A DNA stretch of 64,000 bases from Argyresthia goedartella. Taxonomy: Eukaryota; Arthropoda; Insecta; Lepidoptera; Argyresthiidae. The notes beneath the pieces are model-generated. The model was given only the letters and a program-made list of their open reading frames with translations. It was not told the origin of the DNA and ran no database searches. The translations under genes were made by a program, and so were the position numbers. Below are positions 43,787 to 56,080 of this stretch, piece by piece. The DNA lies in NCBI GenBank assembly GCA_949825045.1, contig OX463807.1, positions 13,231,501 to 13,295,500 on the forward strand, written 5' to 3'. Each line of letters begins with the position of its first letter. Within the stretch, counting starts at the first letter, position 1.

Positions 43787-43888
43787 ATCTGTCAGTTACA
43801 GAATCAAGCTATTGATCTCGCAGCTGCCTTATATTTAAATTGTAGCAGCCGCGAATCTATGTATGAGCGAGTATATTCTCTATTTCAG

Positions 43889-43997
43889 TGCACAAAGCGA
43901 GGCCTGACCGACTTTGTGGATATTGGCGGCGCCAACGGTTTAGACCACACCAAAATGGAGGTCCTTGACAACGTGTGCGGCCTTGACTCCACTGGAG
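43889..43997 (+). CDS. CRHBP: CRHBP exon 4 of the visible set
   Basis: The acceptor CTATTTCAG precedes 43889; the donor GGAG|GTAAGC follows 43997. The exon continues in phase 0 from 10298 and reads CTKRGLTDFVDIGGANGLDH, then TKMEVLDNVCGLDSTG. KRG..DFV.IGG.NGLD..KM....D.C is one of the most conserved blocks of CRF-binding proteins. It contributes two of the ten cysteines. Length 109 bp; it leaves in phase 1. Confidence 0.93.
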
Positions 43998-44499
43998 GTA
44001 AGCGTGATTAATTAATGAAGGCCTGAATATGGTAATGTTGCTCCCGATTCTACATTGCACTCTCTGGTTTTAGCATAATCAGAACAATTATTGTGGATCG
44101 ACGAGGTATCTCACATTTCGAATTTGATGCTGCGGAGCTCATAAGAGGAGACATTTTAGGAGATGAAATGTTTTTTAGAAGAATATGAATAAGAAGTTTT
44201 CTGAGAGTTGATTTAAAAAAAAGCTTCCAAATAGAGGGAGTCAGAGAATTTGACTTTGGGTTGACACAACTCAGACCACAAACATTACAAACATGAGACG
44301 TTACATGCTATTAATAATGCAGTTTGAACAATGTTCAATGAACATTAATAATTTCAAAGTGCATGTGATACTTGTATATTATCTAACGAAGGCCAGTTAA
44401 ATAGAACCGATGGGCCTAGAGAGCCACTTAATGGGTTCCAAGAAATGCCAAGAGAAACTTTGGTCGATCCAGAAAGAGAGGGTCTTTGTGAGGACATCA

Positions 44500-45000
44500 A
44501 AATCAAAAATAAAATTAAAAAATAATAATTTAAAAATTCTTTATTATTGTAGATACTGTCATTTTTTGCATCTTCTCTACATTGGACCACTATGAGAGAA
44601 GAAGGTGAAGTAAACCCCACAGATGGAGTTGAAGATCTATTTAATAAATTGGTTGTGTTTAAATATAAAGTACAAATATTACAACGCATGTTTGTAAAAA
44701 TTACAAAATTATTAACAACAACAACAAGCGAGTTCAGTGTTTATTTAGATCAACCCCATACAGTCCCGTCATTTAACTAATCTTTAACATAGTAATATCC
44801 TTTTTTAGATAAAGTCGCAATTTCTAAATCACCAGAGGTATCTTGTTGTCGTAGAGAATGCACTGACCTTTGAAAGAATTGCTTACTTCCGCGAGCCTAA
44901 ACTGGGGCGCAACCACCAGTCAGTAATTATTTCTTAGGGTAACATTATAGCTTTGCTAAATTAGAAATATGTTGTAAGGTTCTTGAAAACTCCAATTTAA
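44500..45000 (-). pseudogene. LINE family C, 3'-end fragment
   Basis: At 44970-44840 (-) the degraded block resembling NNH.L.APRFRLAKVSNSFKGQ is visible at the nucleotide level (GCGAGCCTAAACTGGGGCGC on +). 44620-44560 (-) is the family 3' segment CTCTCATAGTGGTCCAATGT AGAGAAG. The order and spacing match LINE C at 25590-25990. Confidence 0.6.
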
Positions 45001-45342
45001 ATAATTTATTGTAAGTAGGCAAAAATAATGCAGGTTTACAAGTCAAACACTCATACATAAGGAAAAATAAAAAATTAATCAAATATGATCAACTAAACTA
45101 ATGAGTCACGGATTATGGTATGGGTTTGAAAAAGAAATTTCCCTTTCAAGTAGCTGGCGTGACTGAATCTCGCACAGGAAATTGAATTCCATTAACTCTA
45201 CAAGTGATTCGGAAATACGCCCGTCAGAGAAGATAGCACCAAAAAACTCTACGGGGATGTAATTTTTTCAATTTCGGTAAAAAAAAACTGTGCCACAATG
45301 TACAATATAAAAATGATCTAATCTAATGATAAAATTATAACC

Positions 45343-46740
45343 TCAAAAATTTAACAAATAACAATGTTGTTGTCCAGGTACTGAAGGTAGATAAGCATAT
45401 AGTTTTAAAAATAAACAAGCAAAACAATGAAGACTCATCAGGTTATCTTGACCATTAGGTCCTCGGCGCCATCGCAATCTAGACCCATAAGCCACTTGCT
45501 GATTACTTTTTTTGAGCTGGTGACCTGACAGGTTAATTTTGTGTCTGTCCTTTTGGAGTATTGTTGAGTTTAGTCTGGGTGCGACGGTATCGAAGTGTCT
45601 CCGGGCAAATGCGCTACGGAACAATTTCAATGCACAGCGGGCGGTTCTTTTAACCTGATTGGGTAGACTCAATGCCTCTTTGCAGTGGTATCTCAGGATG
45701 GACTGATAGATAAAAATCTTCCTCACCGAGCTGACCTTCACTTTTTCATAGACCAGTGTGGTTAGGTGTTTACATGGTAGAGACATACGTCATAGTAAGA
45801 ATTTAAGAACTGATCTCTGTGCACGCTCAAGTTTTAGTAGAGGTGTTTTGGCGGCACTGCCCCAAGTTCAGATACAACAGCCAAGCAATTATTGGCGGAG
45901 TGATTTATATTTCTGTAGTAGGAACTTTTCGTCTGCAACCGTGCGCAAGTTTCTGAAGATATATATCAACTTCCGCACCCTTGCTGTTGTGCATCTATAT
46001 GTGCGTCCCACCGTAGATACTCATCAATATATATAATAACTCCCAGATACTTGATTATGTTTGCACGACTGAGATGTGGGCATATGCATGTATTTAGCCT
46101 CATCGTGTGGTTACACGGATATGTGTGTATTTGATCCTGGAAATCATCTTTGGGAGTGTTAGCCTTGGTCAAACTGAAACAAATGTAACTTCACAGAGTC
46201 CGTCTTTGACTAGTGGTTTAAGGCTGTCCCAGCTCTTTTCGTGAAACAAAATCACTGTGTCATCGGCAAACATCATCAGATCTACTCCCTTGATATCGAT
46301 AGTACAGAGGCTGTTAATTTAGATAAAAAAGAGGGCTGGCATCAGGACGCTGCCCTGTGGAATTCCATGGCTGCATATAGCGTTGTCACTGGCAAAATTA
46401 CCCAACTTTATGCGTTGTTGACAGCACGTTAGGTATACGTCGCGCCACACGTTATGAGCGGTGGTCTTGAACGCGCAGTAGTCACTTTTTAATACCTGTA
46501 CATATGCGCAGTAATTCCCGCCAACGTCGCCTAGCGGTCTAAACTCGTGGGGCGAGGTATAGTCCTTGAACCAAGCGTGCGGTATTCCTATAATTCTTAA
46601 GTTTTTGAGTCTGGCTGCTCACAAGAATAGGGATCGATACGGTGTCGAAAGCCTTTTGGAGGTCGAGAAACACATCTACACACCTATCTCCTCTATCTAA
46701 ATATGTTGTTAACTTAGAGGTTAGATTCAAAACAGCGTCT
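45343..46740 (-). pseudogene. LINE H, decayed RT related to LINE A/B
   Basis: The minus strand has VFLDLQKAFDTVSIPILV (46690-46620), then a broken GIPQGSVL...LFFI and FADDTVILFHEKSWDSL near 46300-46210, IIKYLGVIIYIDEYLRWDAH (~46080-46000) and a C-terminal part VSSVRKIFIYQSILRYHCKE (~45730). Frames are broken many times. It occupies most of the intron between the last two CRHBP exons. Confidence 0.72.
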
Positions 46741-46799
46741 TCGGTCCAGTGCGTTTTAAATTATAAATTTCTCGATTGCTCTTTTCTGCAATATAAAAA

Positions 46800-47640
46800 T
46801 AGTTTGAATATCCGTTGGTTTCCCCCACAACAAGATACCATAAGATATTACACTATGAAAGTATCTAAAATAGACTAGCCTAGATGTAGCTACATCCATA
46901 TGTTGTCTGGTGTCCCAAACATCGTGAGCCGCAGAAATTAATCTACAGCTAATTTACTCCATTGTCATTTACTTATTCCTACGTGTTGCTGTCTTACACT
47001 AAACTGGTCTCAACTTGCCTGATACTTCCGAAGAAGCTGACACTTGGTTTTACCAGTCAGCGTTTCATAATATATTTTAACTGTGAATCAATTCAAAGTT
47101 GAAAGCAACACATAATTAACATCATCAACATCTTCTTTTCGTCTTTCAATGTAGAAGTCTAGCAAACTACACTATGGCAGTCAATTTTTCCACCATAAAA
47201 AGCATATCGTTTATATATATCAGGGATAAGAAAGGGTCTAATATGGAACCTTTTGAAACGCCAAATTGTATACCCGATACATCAGATTTAACGCCGTTGA
47301 GTTCTGCCTTTTGAATTATATTGCTTAAGTATGATCTAAGTAGATCTTAGTACATCTGGTGAATAACTGCTCAGGATCACCAAGAGTGGAAAAGGGGAGA
47401 GAGGCCTTTTCTCAGCAATGGGACACCATTGGCACAAAATAGTAAAAAATATTATATTTCTACATGCCGTTATATTAAGCTGCAATTCTAATTCAAGGGC
47501 CTATTAGGGACAACAATCTGAAATTTGCTCCGATTCGATTAGTTTCATAAGGTAATTTGTTCAATATGATGTACCTAACAGCCCTTTAAAATATAGCTAC
47601 ACCCATTTAATACACCCTTCACACACTGCAGAGTAGAGTA
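46800..47640 (-). pseudogene. LINE family C fragment
   Basis: The minus strand of 47360-47190 reads a degraded LRSYLSNIIQKAELNGVKSD, then GIQFGVSKGSILDPFL, matching LINE C (LLRSYLSNRIQKAEVNGVKS...GVPQGSISGPFL). 47120-46800 continues with the segment that parallels 42360-42010. The QG pair of the PQGS motif is mutated. Confidence 0.65.
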
Positions 47641-47720
47641 TTGCTAAAATAAGAGACATATTCTCATAAACAATTTTATAAAAACCTGTACAGACCTAAA
47701 AAAATATATTACCTTTCCAG

Positions 47721-47872
47721 GGCACCGTTCGTCCTCGATTGCGTGTGAAGACACTGTCGTCCGACTGACATCCAGTGGTCGCTACCAAAACTCCGTGACA
47801 GTGGCATTCTCTGCCCTCGCCCCTGAAGACATTGAGCATGCTGACCTCCTCTGCGGGTTGAACGACCTCTAA
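47721..47872 (+). CDS. CRHBP: CRHBP last exon and stop codon
   Basis: The acceptor ACCTTTCCAG precedes 47721. With the split Gly codon it reads GHRSSIACEDTVVRLTSSGR, then YQNSVTVAFSALAPEDIEHA and DLLCGLNDL, with TAA at 47870-47872. AC.DTVVR..SSG...NSVT..F..L is the C-terminal hallmark of the family, and the final cysteine (LLCGL) completes ten. All five exons give 265 residues after the split Asp codon. No clear AATAAA was found within the first several hundred bases downstream, so the 3' end of the transcript is unassigned. Confidence 0.93.
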
Positions 47873-50800
47873 ACTGAAAACAGGCTAATGATTTTTTAAT
47901 TCCAATTGTGAGATCCGAATGATTCTTTTGGAACTGTTAGAACCCCAATAACCTATTCAAATGAGAGCCTGATTAAATTGTGAGGGGGCTATAACTCGAT
48001 CTTTGGGTAGATCGAATTATTGAGGTCTAAGAGTTCTGTCAGCTTCATTTGGATCGGGGTGCAACTGGTACCAGGGGGGTTACTCAACGTTTTATGCCGA
48101 TTCAGTTTCGGAACCTAAAACTGATCCTCAAAATTACCATGACCCTCTTAAACCAAGTCTTGGTAATAGGTAAATAAGCCTATTATGGCGTATTCTAATG
48201 GAATGGTTGCCATGGTGAAGTTCGTGTTTTGAACCTAATCTGTATCGCTAAAAGGTTGTGGTAACCACCAAGGTTTGTCAGCATATTCGTTTTACACGTA
48301 GAAACAGGAGCTCTTTAAAACGGTGTCTGCATCCCATGAGTAGATTGCAACTGATACGGCTTAGACCTAATTCTGATAAGATGAGTATGTAGAATATAAA
48401 ACATGCTAAAGTTACTTACTGTCCTTTTTGCTTACATCATTATTTTATCATCATAAAGAGTCACGAACGGACAGACTGACAGACGGACGGTCATGGCGAT
48501 ACTAGGGTTCCTTGTTTACTACGGAACTGTTAAAAGGATTGTAACAGAAAAGGTACAGGTTTTAGGAGGTTTATTACACAACCCAAATTGAGATTTTGTT
48601 CTTTCATATTTATGTAGCATCGTAGATATCTATCAATGTGGAAGTTTTACATTTCAAATTGGTAGCCTTTTAAATTATGTGGCAGAGGTGTATCTCTTTT
48701 ACCACTTATTTTAGTAGTTGAGATTTGGTAGTAAGTACATCTGGGTGGATTTCTTAGACCTTGTTCGCAGAACATTACCACAACGTTTAGATCAGTTAGT
48801 TTATCATTATTACGTTATAGGCAAGACATTGCTTCAAAACTGATGTTGTTTTCACATACAGTGTGAGTAGAGTGCACATATCAGACAGTACTGAAGAGGA
48901 TAAAATTTAATCGACGTATATGTTATTTTATTAACCTCATCCCTATTTTTCTAAGGCCATTTTAATTTTAAAACAAACTTATTTATTAATATTCTACAGT
49001 TACAATAATATAATTTGGGTAACAACATTTGTAAAATTTGCAATTACTAAAAAAAAGGTGCTGAAAGTGGGTTTACGTCTTAAACAAAGCGTAATTTAAG
49101 TTTACTGTTTACACTGTTTAGAGACTATTTGATACTGGCAGTACCACCTGTCCTTCATCAACACTATCCAGTTAATTTAAACCCGACAAACCCTTATATT
49201 ACGAAGTTTAATATGTTTTTTAAATTTGATCCTCTTCAACAGTCTTTGATATATACTCTTTATAAAGACTTACATTGTATTTTTTATGTCTAAAAATGGG
49301 AGTTTGTTACGACACGAACAACTTCCAAGAAAATCACCCACGATTACGACGTTATATACTAGGTACCATTTTCCTATCGTTTTAATTTATTTATTTACAA
49401 GTCAACTGTTTATTGCAGGTTACCAAATAATTACGAAATAATTTTGTACATAATTCATACATCTTATTAAATTCTCGCTGTAGCATTAAATCTTCTCTGT
49501 AGATATTACAGTTAGACCATCCGCACATGCGGCCACGCGATGACGACGCAACTGCAAGGCAACTCATAATACCCATATAAAACAGGTTTGAAGAAAATGC
49601 ATGCAACTCCATTGCAACTCTAAAGTATGTGGAGTTACAGTTGCGTCCCCGTCGCATAGCCCCATGTGTCTTTAGTGTGAAAATGGGTCTCACCAAACAA
49701 GACCTAACTAAGTTAATTTATGATAATATATAAATTTGGCTGATTATAATCAGTGATTTCTGTCATCACAATGTGTCTAATACAATAAAAACCTTTGTTA
49801 TGTACTTTTTTTAGAATTAAATCGATACCAAACTGTCCAGATGGTAACTGGTTTCTCAAAATAGATAATTTTTAAGAACTTTCAAAACGCTGGAGCTTTT
49901 CGTGAGTTGCATGAAAAACGCAAAAGTGAGGTCGTGTTTTTTTAAGGTCAAATGTCGTTTACGTTTACATAAAATGATGTTTATTAATTCAATGGTTTCA
50001 AATCATCTTTTGTCATTCACATTTGTTTGTTTGTATTAACAATATATTTTCCTGAAAACTTTTCTCATTCTATTATTTGTTTGTTCGACCAACGAATGTA
50101 ACGCTGAAGCGCATTTTCGTAGTAAATTTAGTTTCTTTATTTCATAAAGTTTGTCGATCCTTTACCATCCGAATCAAACATGTAATCATTTTGGACTTCA
50201 GATCAGTACTTAAAGGTTATGCCGACCTCATAAACTATTTATCTAGTCATATTCAGCTGTAAAACGGAACATAAACATAAAAAACCCATGTAGTGTAATG
50301 GTAATGTATTGATGAATAAAGTATACGTCTTGTATCGTAGATATGTTTAATTTTTACCACCCACAGTATACATATTATGGTTCTCAAAGGTCACTGCTGA
50401 CTGTCACGTGCCCATATTTCGACTCGCCTCAAACTAGAAGGTTCTCAACAGTCAGCGCCGACTGACATGTTCCCGCCTTCAACTAGCGAATTTTCCAAAT
50501 GGAAGCGAAACACTCGGCGCTGAATAAAAAAGGCAATATATTGATATAATAAAAATTCAATTTCATTTAAAATTTCTTTAATGACGTTTTCCATAATATT
50601 CAAAATTATTAAACCTAAAACATTTTTTGGAGATAAAACTAACTTACGGAAAACAAAACTCGTGTGCTGCTGTACAGTAATAATAGCTTTAAGAAGTTCC
50701 AATAAAAATTTAAAGAACTTTATACCAAAATACATAGGTATAAACAATCTAATAGACAGTTCTATACATACATACATCGAAGTAATTGTGATTCTTACAT

Positions 50801-51630
50801 TTAACATATTTTGAAATCAACTTCAATCAGTGTAACTTAGGCGCGATGCGTGCTTCACTAAAAAATAATTATTTTAAACTAAAACTATCGTAGTACACGT
50901 TAACTAGTTTATATTAAAAGCCTTTGAGCGCATCCGACGCGTTGGAAATTAATATACCTGTAGTAGATAACATATGAATGATATTGTCAACGTCATGCGC
51001 ATTTAAATACTTATAGGTATTGAAATACAATAATGAATCAGCCTTAACATGTAATTCTGACATCTACGAATTTTAAAAGCTACCAATCAGTAACATTGCA
51101 TAAACAAGCAAAATCGTATTAGAAGATAGCTCTCGTAAAAAAATCGTGATGTTATTGGTCAATTCTTCCAAAGGGATTTAAATTTCTAGATGTTCGAATT
51201 ACATGATGGGATGCATGTTATTAATATGTACATAAATTGTAGTGCAAAAGTTATCATTGTATACATTTTAGCACCTAATTTGTAAAGCAAAACTGTGAAT
51301 ACTACCTAAGACGTTTTAAAATAATCATGGTATTCGTATATTTAACATCGACCTAAAAATACATCATATTTTTTACATAAAGATAATATTTGTTAGTTAT
51401 AGGTACTCTACTTATAGGTTTCAGCTATACTTGTTCGATTCTGCTACTCGTGACACGTGACAGCCCAAAATAAAGACTGTTATGTCATAGTATAAATAAG
51501 ATATGTTTTCCAACGCGACGACGACGCACTGCCGACGCGCATGCTGCCCGTGTAAAAGGAATCTTACTCGTATCCTTGTAAAGGCCTGTGACCCTCCGTT
51601 GGGACATTAAACGGGTCACTTTAATTTATT
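47873..51630. other. Downstream of CRHBP: 3' UTR/intergenic, no gene seen
   Basis: 48040-48540 carries a dispersed repeat (GAACGGACAGACTGACAGAC at ~48474). 49130-49275 repeats 26660-26880. 50381-50490 holds a ~60 bp imperfect tandem (GGTTCTCAAAGGTCACTGCT GACTGTCACG / GGTTCTCAACAGTCAGCGCC GACTGACATG). The frame at 49391-49696 (-) overlaps a CGACGACGCAACTG-type repeat and is not credible as a gene. Confidence 0.45.
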
Positions 51631-51635
51631 TATTT

Positions 51636-51770
51636 AATGTTTTCAGGATTCATAGTAATGTCCGCGTCATGTGGGATGGCCACAGGGGAAAGAGGAAGTC
51701 GCGGAGGGGCTGATGTCCACCTCCCGCACACCCGCAAAGGCCTTGTGTCACCTTTGTCATAGAGCTGCGC
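51636..51770. other. GC-rich island of unknown nature
   Basis: About 130 bp of markedly higher GC in an AT-rich region, preceded on + by TTTAATGTTTTCAG|GA, which resembles a splice acceptor. The + frame FIVMSASCGMATGERGSRGG runs 37 codons to a stop; the minus strand is also open for 60 codons. It could be a host exon or a transposon piece; no domain is recognised. Confidence 0.25.
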
Positions 51771-53329
51771 GAGTCCGCATAAACCCCGTTTATCGATTTC
51801 GGTATAGCTCACGTTGATGTTTGTACTTGCACTAATGTATTAGAATGGAATCAGTTGCCTGGTCGTTATGTATGAAAATGGAAACCAATTGTCTATTCTC
51901 AAGCATGAGAATTGTTCAGTACTTCTTTGGGGAGCCAAAGAGTGAATGATTTGAGACAGTAAAAAGAGATGAAAGATTTTATCAAAGTCGGAGAAACCAG
52001 TGACGAGGATTCCATAAGTGATTCTAGCTATGATAGCGTAGGCTCATTTGATTTTGATAATGATGAATAAAATATTAGTACCCTTTGTTTACGGATGTCT
52101 TCCAAACAAGACATTTTCCCGTTATTGGTTTTGAATTTTATTACCATAGCATGAGGTTCAAAACCGCGATGCCTCATAACCAGGTCCACGTCTCCAGATG
52201 TTAAATAAATAGGTGATCATATTCAACCTGCATTTTGTCGTGCAACTTTTTGGTAAGTTTTTAAGTTTAACCATCGACTACAGCACTATACATACATACT
52301 GTCAAGTTGGGGCGGCACTTTTTCAGTGAGTTTCTTTAGCTCATGATTTTAACTAATCTGGTGAACAGATTAAGACATTTTAGTCACGTTAGAATTCTTA
52401 CTTTAGCCAAGTTTCTAAGAATAAGTGGCGTCGTAATAAAAACAAATATTGCTGATTCTGTGCGTCAAAATGTGTAACCCTAAATCTTCCAATACCATCG
52501 AGTGGCGTATCACTATGAAGGGTTTTGAAAGCTAATAAGGAATCTGCATAGTTTATACGTCTATAACCTAACAATACTGCAGTGGAGATAATAACTCTTA
52601 AAAAAGTTTATGCTCAATTCACACAAATCCGCGAAACCAATTGAAATATAGTTTTCATTATGAAAAAACATATTATCACGCTATAAATAATAGGTGCTGA
52701 GCAGTAAACTAAAATGTGTACGGTAAGGGTGGCGAAAAATTATCTATTTAGCCATACATTTCTACGGAGAAAATTTACACAGGTCGTAGTAACAAAACCT
52801 AAGACCTGTTTGGTTTGGTAACATAGCAGGTGACGTCATCATTTAATACCATAGTCATGCCATTTTGATCATTCTGTACTGGTAGCACAGGGTAAGATGA
52901 CATGGCCTTGTTTAGCCACTTGTTCCTTTAATTTACTTAATTACGATACCTTTCTAACACGGTCCACACGTCTCATAAATAATGTTATAAGCGTGATCGG
53001 CAAAGATAGAATTAATCTGTAATGCCAAAGAGTTTGTACAAAAGGTGGAGTCTTAATAAGAGTCGACAGTTTTTAAGACTTTCTTACACTGACATTATTG
53101 AGAGAGGTTACTGCCGGTATTAGCAGATGCCGGAGAGGTATTAGCAGTTACGAATTTTGTTCCAAACTTCGGTATATACGCATATAAATATAAAAGTACC
53201 GACAGGCTAGTCAGGTAGGTCGCTGCTACAACTGGTACGGAGTGTCCTTTCAAACGCCGGAAAAATAGGCCCTTTCTTATACAACAGGCTAGTGCTGAGA
53301 AATAAGTTAATTCTTTGGTACATGAACGT
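51771..53329. other. No gene seen
   Basis: 52128-52185 resembles 8576-8640 (TTTGAATTTTATTACCAT, then CCGCGATGCCTCA). Otherwise featureless AT-rich sequence. Confidence 0.4.
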
Positions 53330-53790
53330 AGTATTAGAAAGAACGGGGGGTTAGAGGGGCTCATCCCCCTGCTCAAATAGAAAGGAAGATAAATATACTT
53401 GCAGCATTGACCCTTAAGCACATAGTATATCATCGAAATACGAGCAGGCAGATGATTGATCAATAAAGAACGGGGTGTTAGTGAGGCGGAAGCCCCCGGT
53501 AAATAGAAAGAAAATGTGCAACTGGATAAAAATACTCCTTGGGGCATTGACCCTTTCGCACACAGTACCTATATAATGTTAATACGTGAAGACTGGTACG
53601 GTGAACTAAATCAATTATTAGGTACAAGATTGGAGTGCAAAAAAGGATGGAGGTTGCGGGGGCGAAGCCCCCCCGTTGAAGAAGAAAAAATATATGCAAC
53701 TGCATAAAAATACTATTTGGAACTTTGACCCTTCGCAGACAGTATTTAATCTAAATATAAGTAGACTCATGCATTGAACTAAGGAAAGTA
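53330..53790 (-). repeat. Hairpin tandem repeat array, inverse of 13780-14290
   Basis: Three units, with GC-rich hairpins at ~53355-53369 (GGGGCTCATCCCC), ~53483-53497 (GAGGCGGAAGCCCCC) and 53656-53674 (GGGGGCGAAGCCCCC). Each is followed on + by AATAGAAAG..AAATAT/TGTGCAACTG.ATAAAAATACT, then TTGACCCTT.CGCA.ACAGTA. Read in reverse these match the units in intron 3 (TACTGTCTGCGAAAAGGTCA). Hairpin spacing is 128 bp and 173 bp, the first unit pair having a deletion. Confidence 0.8.
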
Positions 53791-56078
53791 ACTGACTGCA
53801 AACAAAACATTATGTTTAAAAAATAAAGACTCACCTTTGTATAAATTAGTAAGCTTATTGAAACAATCCTTTGCTCTAGTTATATTACTTGTTTTGTAAC
53901 GTTTAATTGGCTTTGAACCAATAAGTCGTGTTTTTAGAGTTCAGTACCTTAAAAAGGAAAATCGGAACCTAATGGATCCGTATAGGACCACTCGTGTCAA
54001 ATCGGAAAATCAGACATTTAAAAAAAAGTTTACTTAAAAGTTGATTTGAGATACGGTTTAGAAAACTGTTTTATGTCAAATGAAAGGGCTTTTGCGAGGA
54101 CCTCATATTTTTTTTAAAAACAATTCTTAGTAAAACAATCCATTCCACTCCATTATCTCTGAATCTATTGATCCTAAAATGTATTAGCAAAGGTCTTTAC
54201 TTAAATATTACTGGAAACATATAGAGAAATTTATGGTTTAAATAGAAGAGGAAAGTAGAGTATGATGGTAACCGCACCAATAACGTTGTAAACAATCATT
54301 TGCTATCTTACACAAAGGAAACTGAAAGCATACCTAATCCCCAAGCAATAAACTTGCTTACCATTGTGCGGTGGTAAGGAATGCGCAGTCCGACACGCAT
54401 TTGACCGTTTATTTTAATTTCTAAAATTTTACTTATTAACCGACATCACAAAAGGTTTACAATTTGTCGGAATCTACGAATTAGGTGCTTGCCTATGAAA
54501 TCAGCATTCTGTATGGAGAAATTGAACATAACTCAATGTTCAGTATTAAACATTTTTGCATTTTTTTTAGAAATGACAAATCCTAATTTTAAAAAACTTT
54601 TTACGTATGAATGAAAAATATTTAGCTAACATTTAAGTCGATCGCAATTTTGACATGGGGGAAAATATGGGGGAAAGGGGGGAAGTCTGCTGTAGCGTTA
54701 TTTATTGACGAATTTTATTAAAATTTAAGAGGCACGGCAGAGGTAAGGACTTTATTTTCACAAGATGTTGCGAAAAAATCCAAAAGAGGGGGAGTGGAGG
54801 GAGGAAAAGGGGAAAAAGTTTGCTGTAGCTGGGCGGATTTAAATTTGTTAAATTTAAGCTAAGCCTACTGTTCTCACAGAACCAGAAGACTAGTATGTAT
54901 ATGTAAAACTTTGAAATTCACATTTTTTTAATGTAATTATTTAGCTATTGAATTACACGAACGAATGAATTACACGTATGAACTCCTGAATCTGTAAGAA
55001 AATTTCGCCATTTTCATAGGTAAGCACCAATATTTTGTAAGTTTGTTAAACGTTTTCTAAAATTGATTGTTATTTATTCCGATTGGTCCTATTGAAACCC
55101 GGTATCAGGATCTGATGATGGGATCCTGGAGAAATCGAAGGAAATTTTAAAATATAGGTTTACATATAAAAGGCAGCAACTCGTATCTCGGGTAGCATCA
55201 TTTTGTGAAATGGAATGAATGATGATGAAGATCGCTGATGGCCAGCGGATATGCTCCATATGATAAGTTTATGAAGGTTGGTCAGTAATGTATGCTCCTG
55301 ATAATACTTATTGGTGAAATGGAAGTGATGGTGACGTATAGGAGGTGACTTCTCAACAACTTATCCACTTCGGTCAGGATCCGATGATGGGATCATGGAG
55401 AAATAAAGGAAACTATGAAGACATGTATGTGTATGTTTATAAAAAAAAAAAGTTTAATTGAACTAAGTTTTATAAAAAGGTTAACTTTTTGTTTAAATTA
55501 TACAATAGTAACAGTTATAACAATACAAAATTAATACTTACCAAAGTTGAGATTAAAAATGTTGTTGATCACCCATAACATTACGAAATAACGAGAAATC
55601 ATTACTACAGAAGCTTTTCACTTAGGTGCATTGCAAAGAAAATTGTTAATTTCTGCATACTATTCCACGCTATTGCATTGCGTTGTAGTTCCACGCTGAC
55701 AACATATTTCCAATAAATATAATTGCTATATATGTTGCCACTAAATCACAATTTCTCACATTTTCACACACTCAGATGCAATTTGATTGACATCAAAATA
55801 ATTTTTTGTTAATTCAGGCGTAAAATATATACATAAAGGAAATGTTCAAAAAACTAACAATTTACTCTGTGCAAAACCTTGCCAAATTCAATTTTGTAGC
55901 AGAGGGCTCTCGTACATTATTATTTTATGCAATTTTATTTTTTATTTAATGTGATGAATGTGTGTGAATGAGAGTGTCAACTCTCAGGGCGTGTTAGCAA
56001 AGCAATTTTGATCCTAATCCAAATGCTCCACATAATCTAAATAATCAACTGTATATGTAATAACAAATACACCAATAA
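53791..56078. other. No gene; two further local repeats
   Basis: 54655-54850 contains two ~120 bp copies built on a G-rich block, GTCTGCTGTAGC and AAATTTAAG. 55098-55145 (ATCAGGATCTGATGATGGGA TCCTGGAGAAAT) returns at 55370-55412, 272 bp later; this is a common lepidopteran repeat unit. No coding signal. Confidence 0.5.
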
Positions 56079-56080
56079 TA

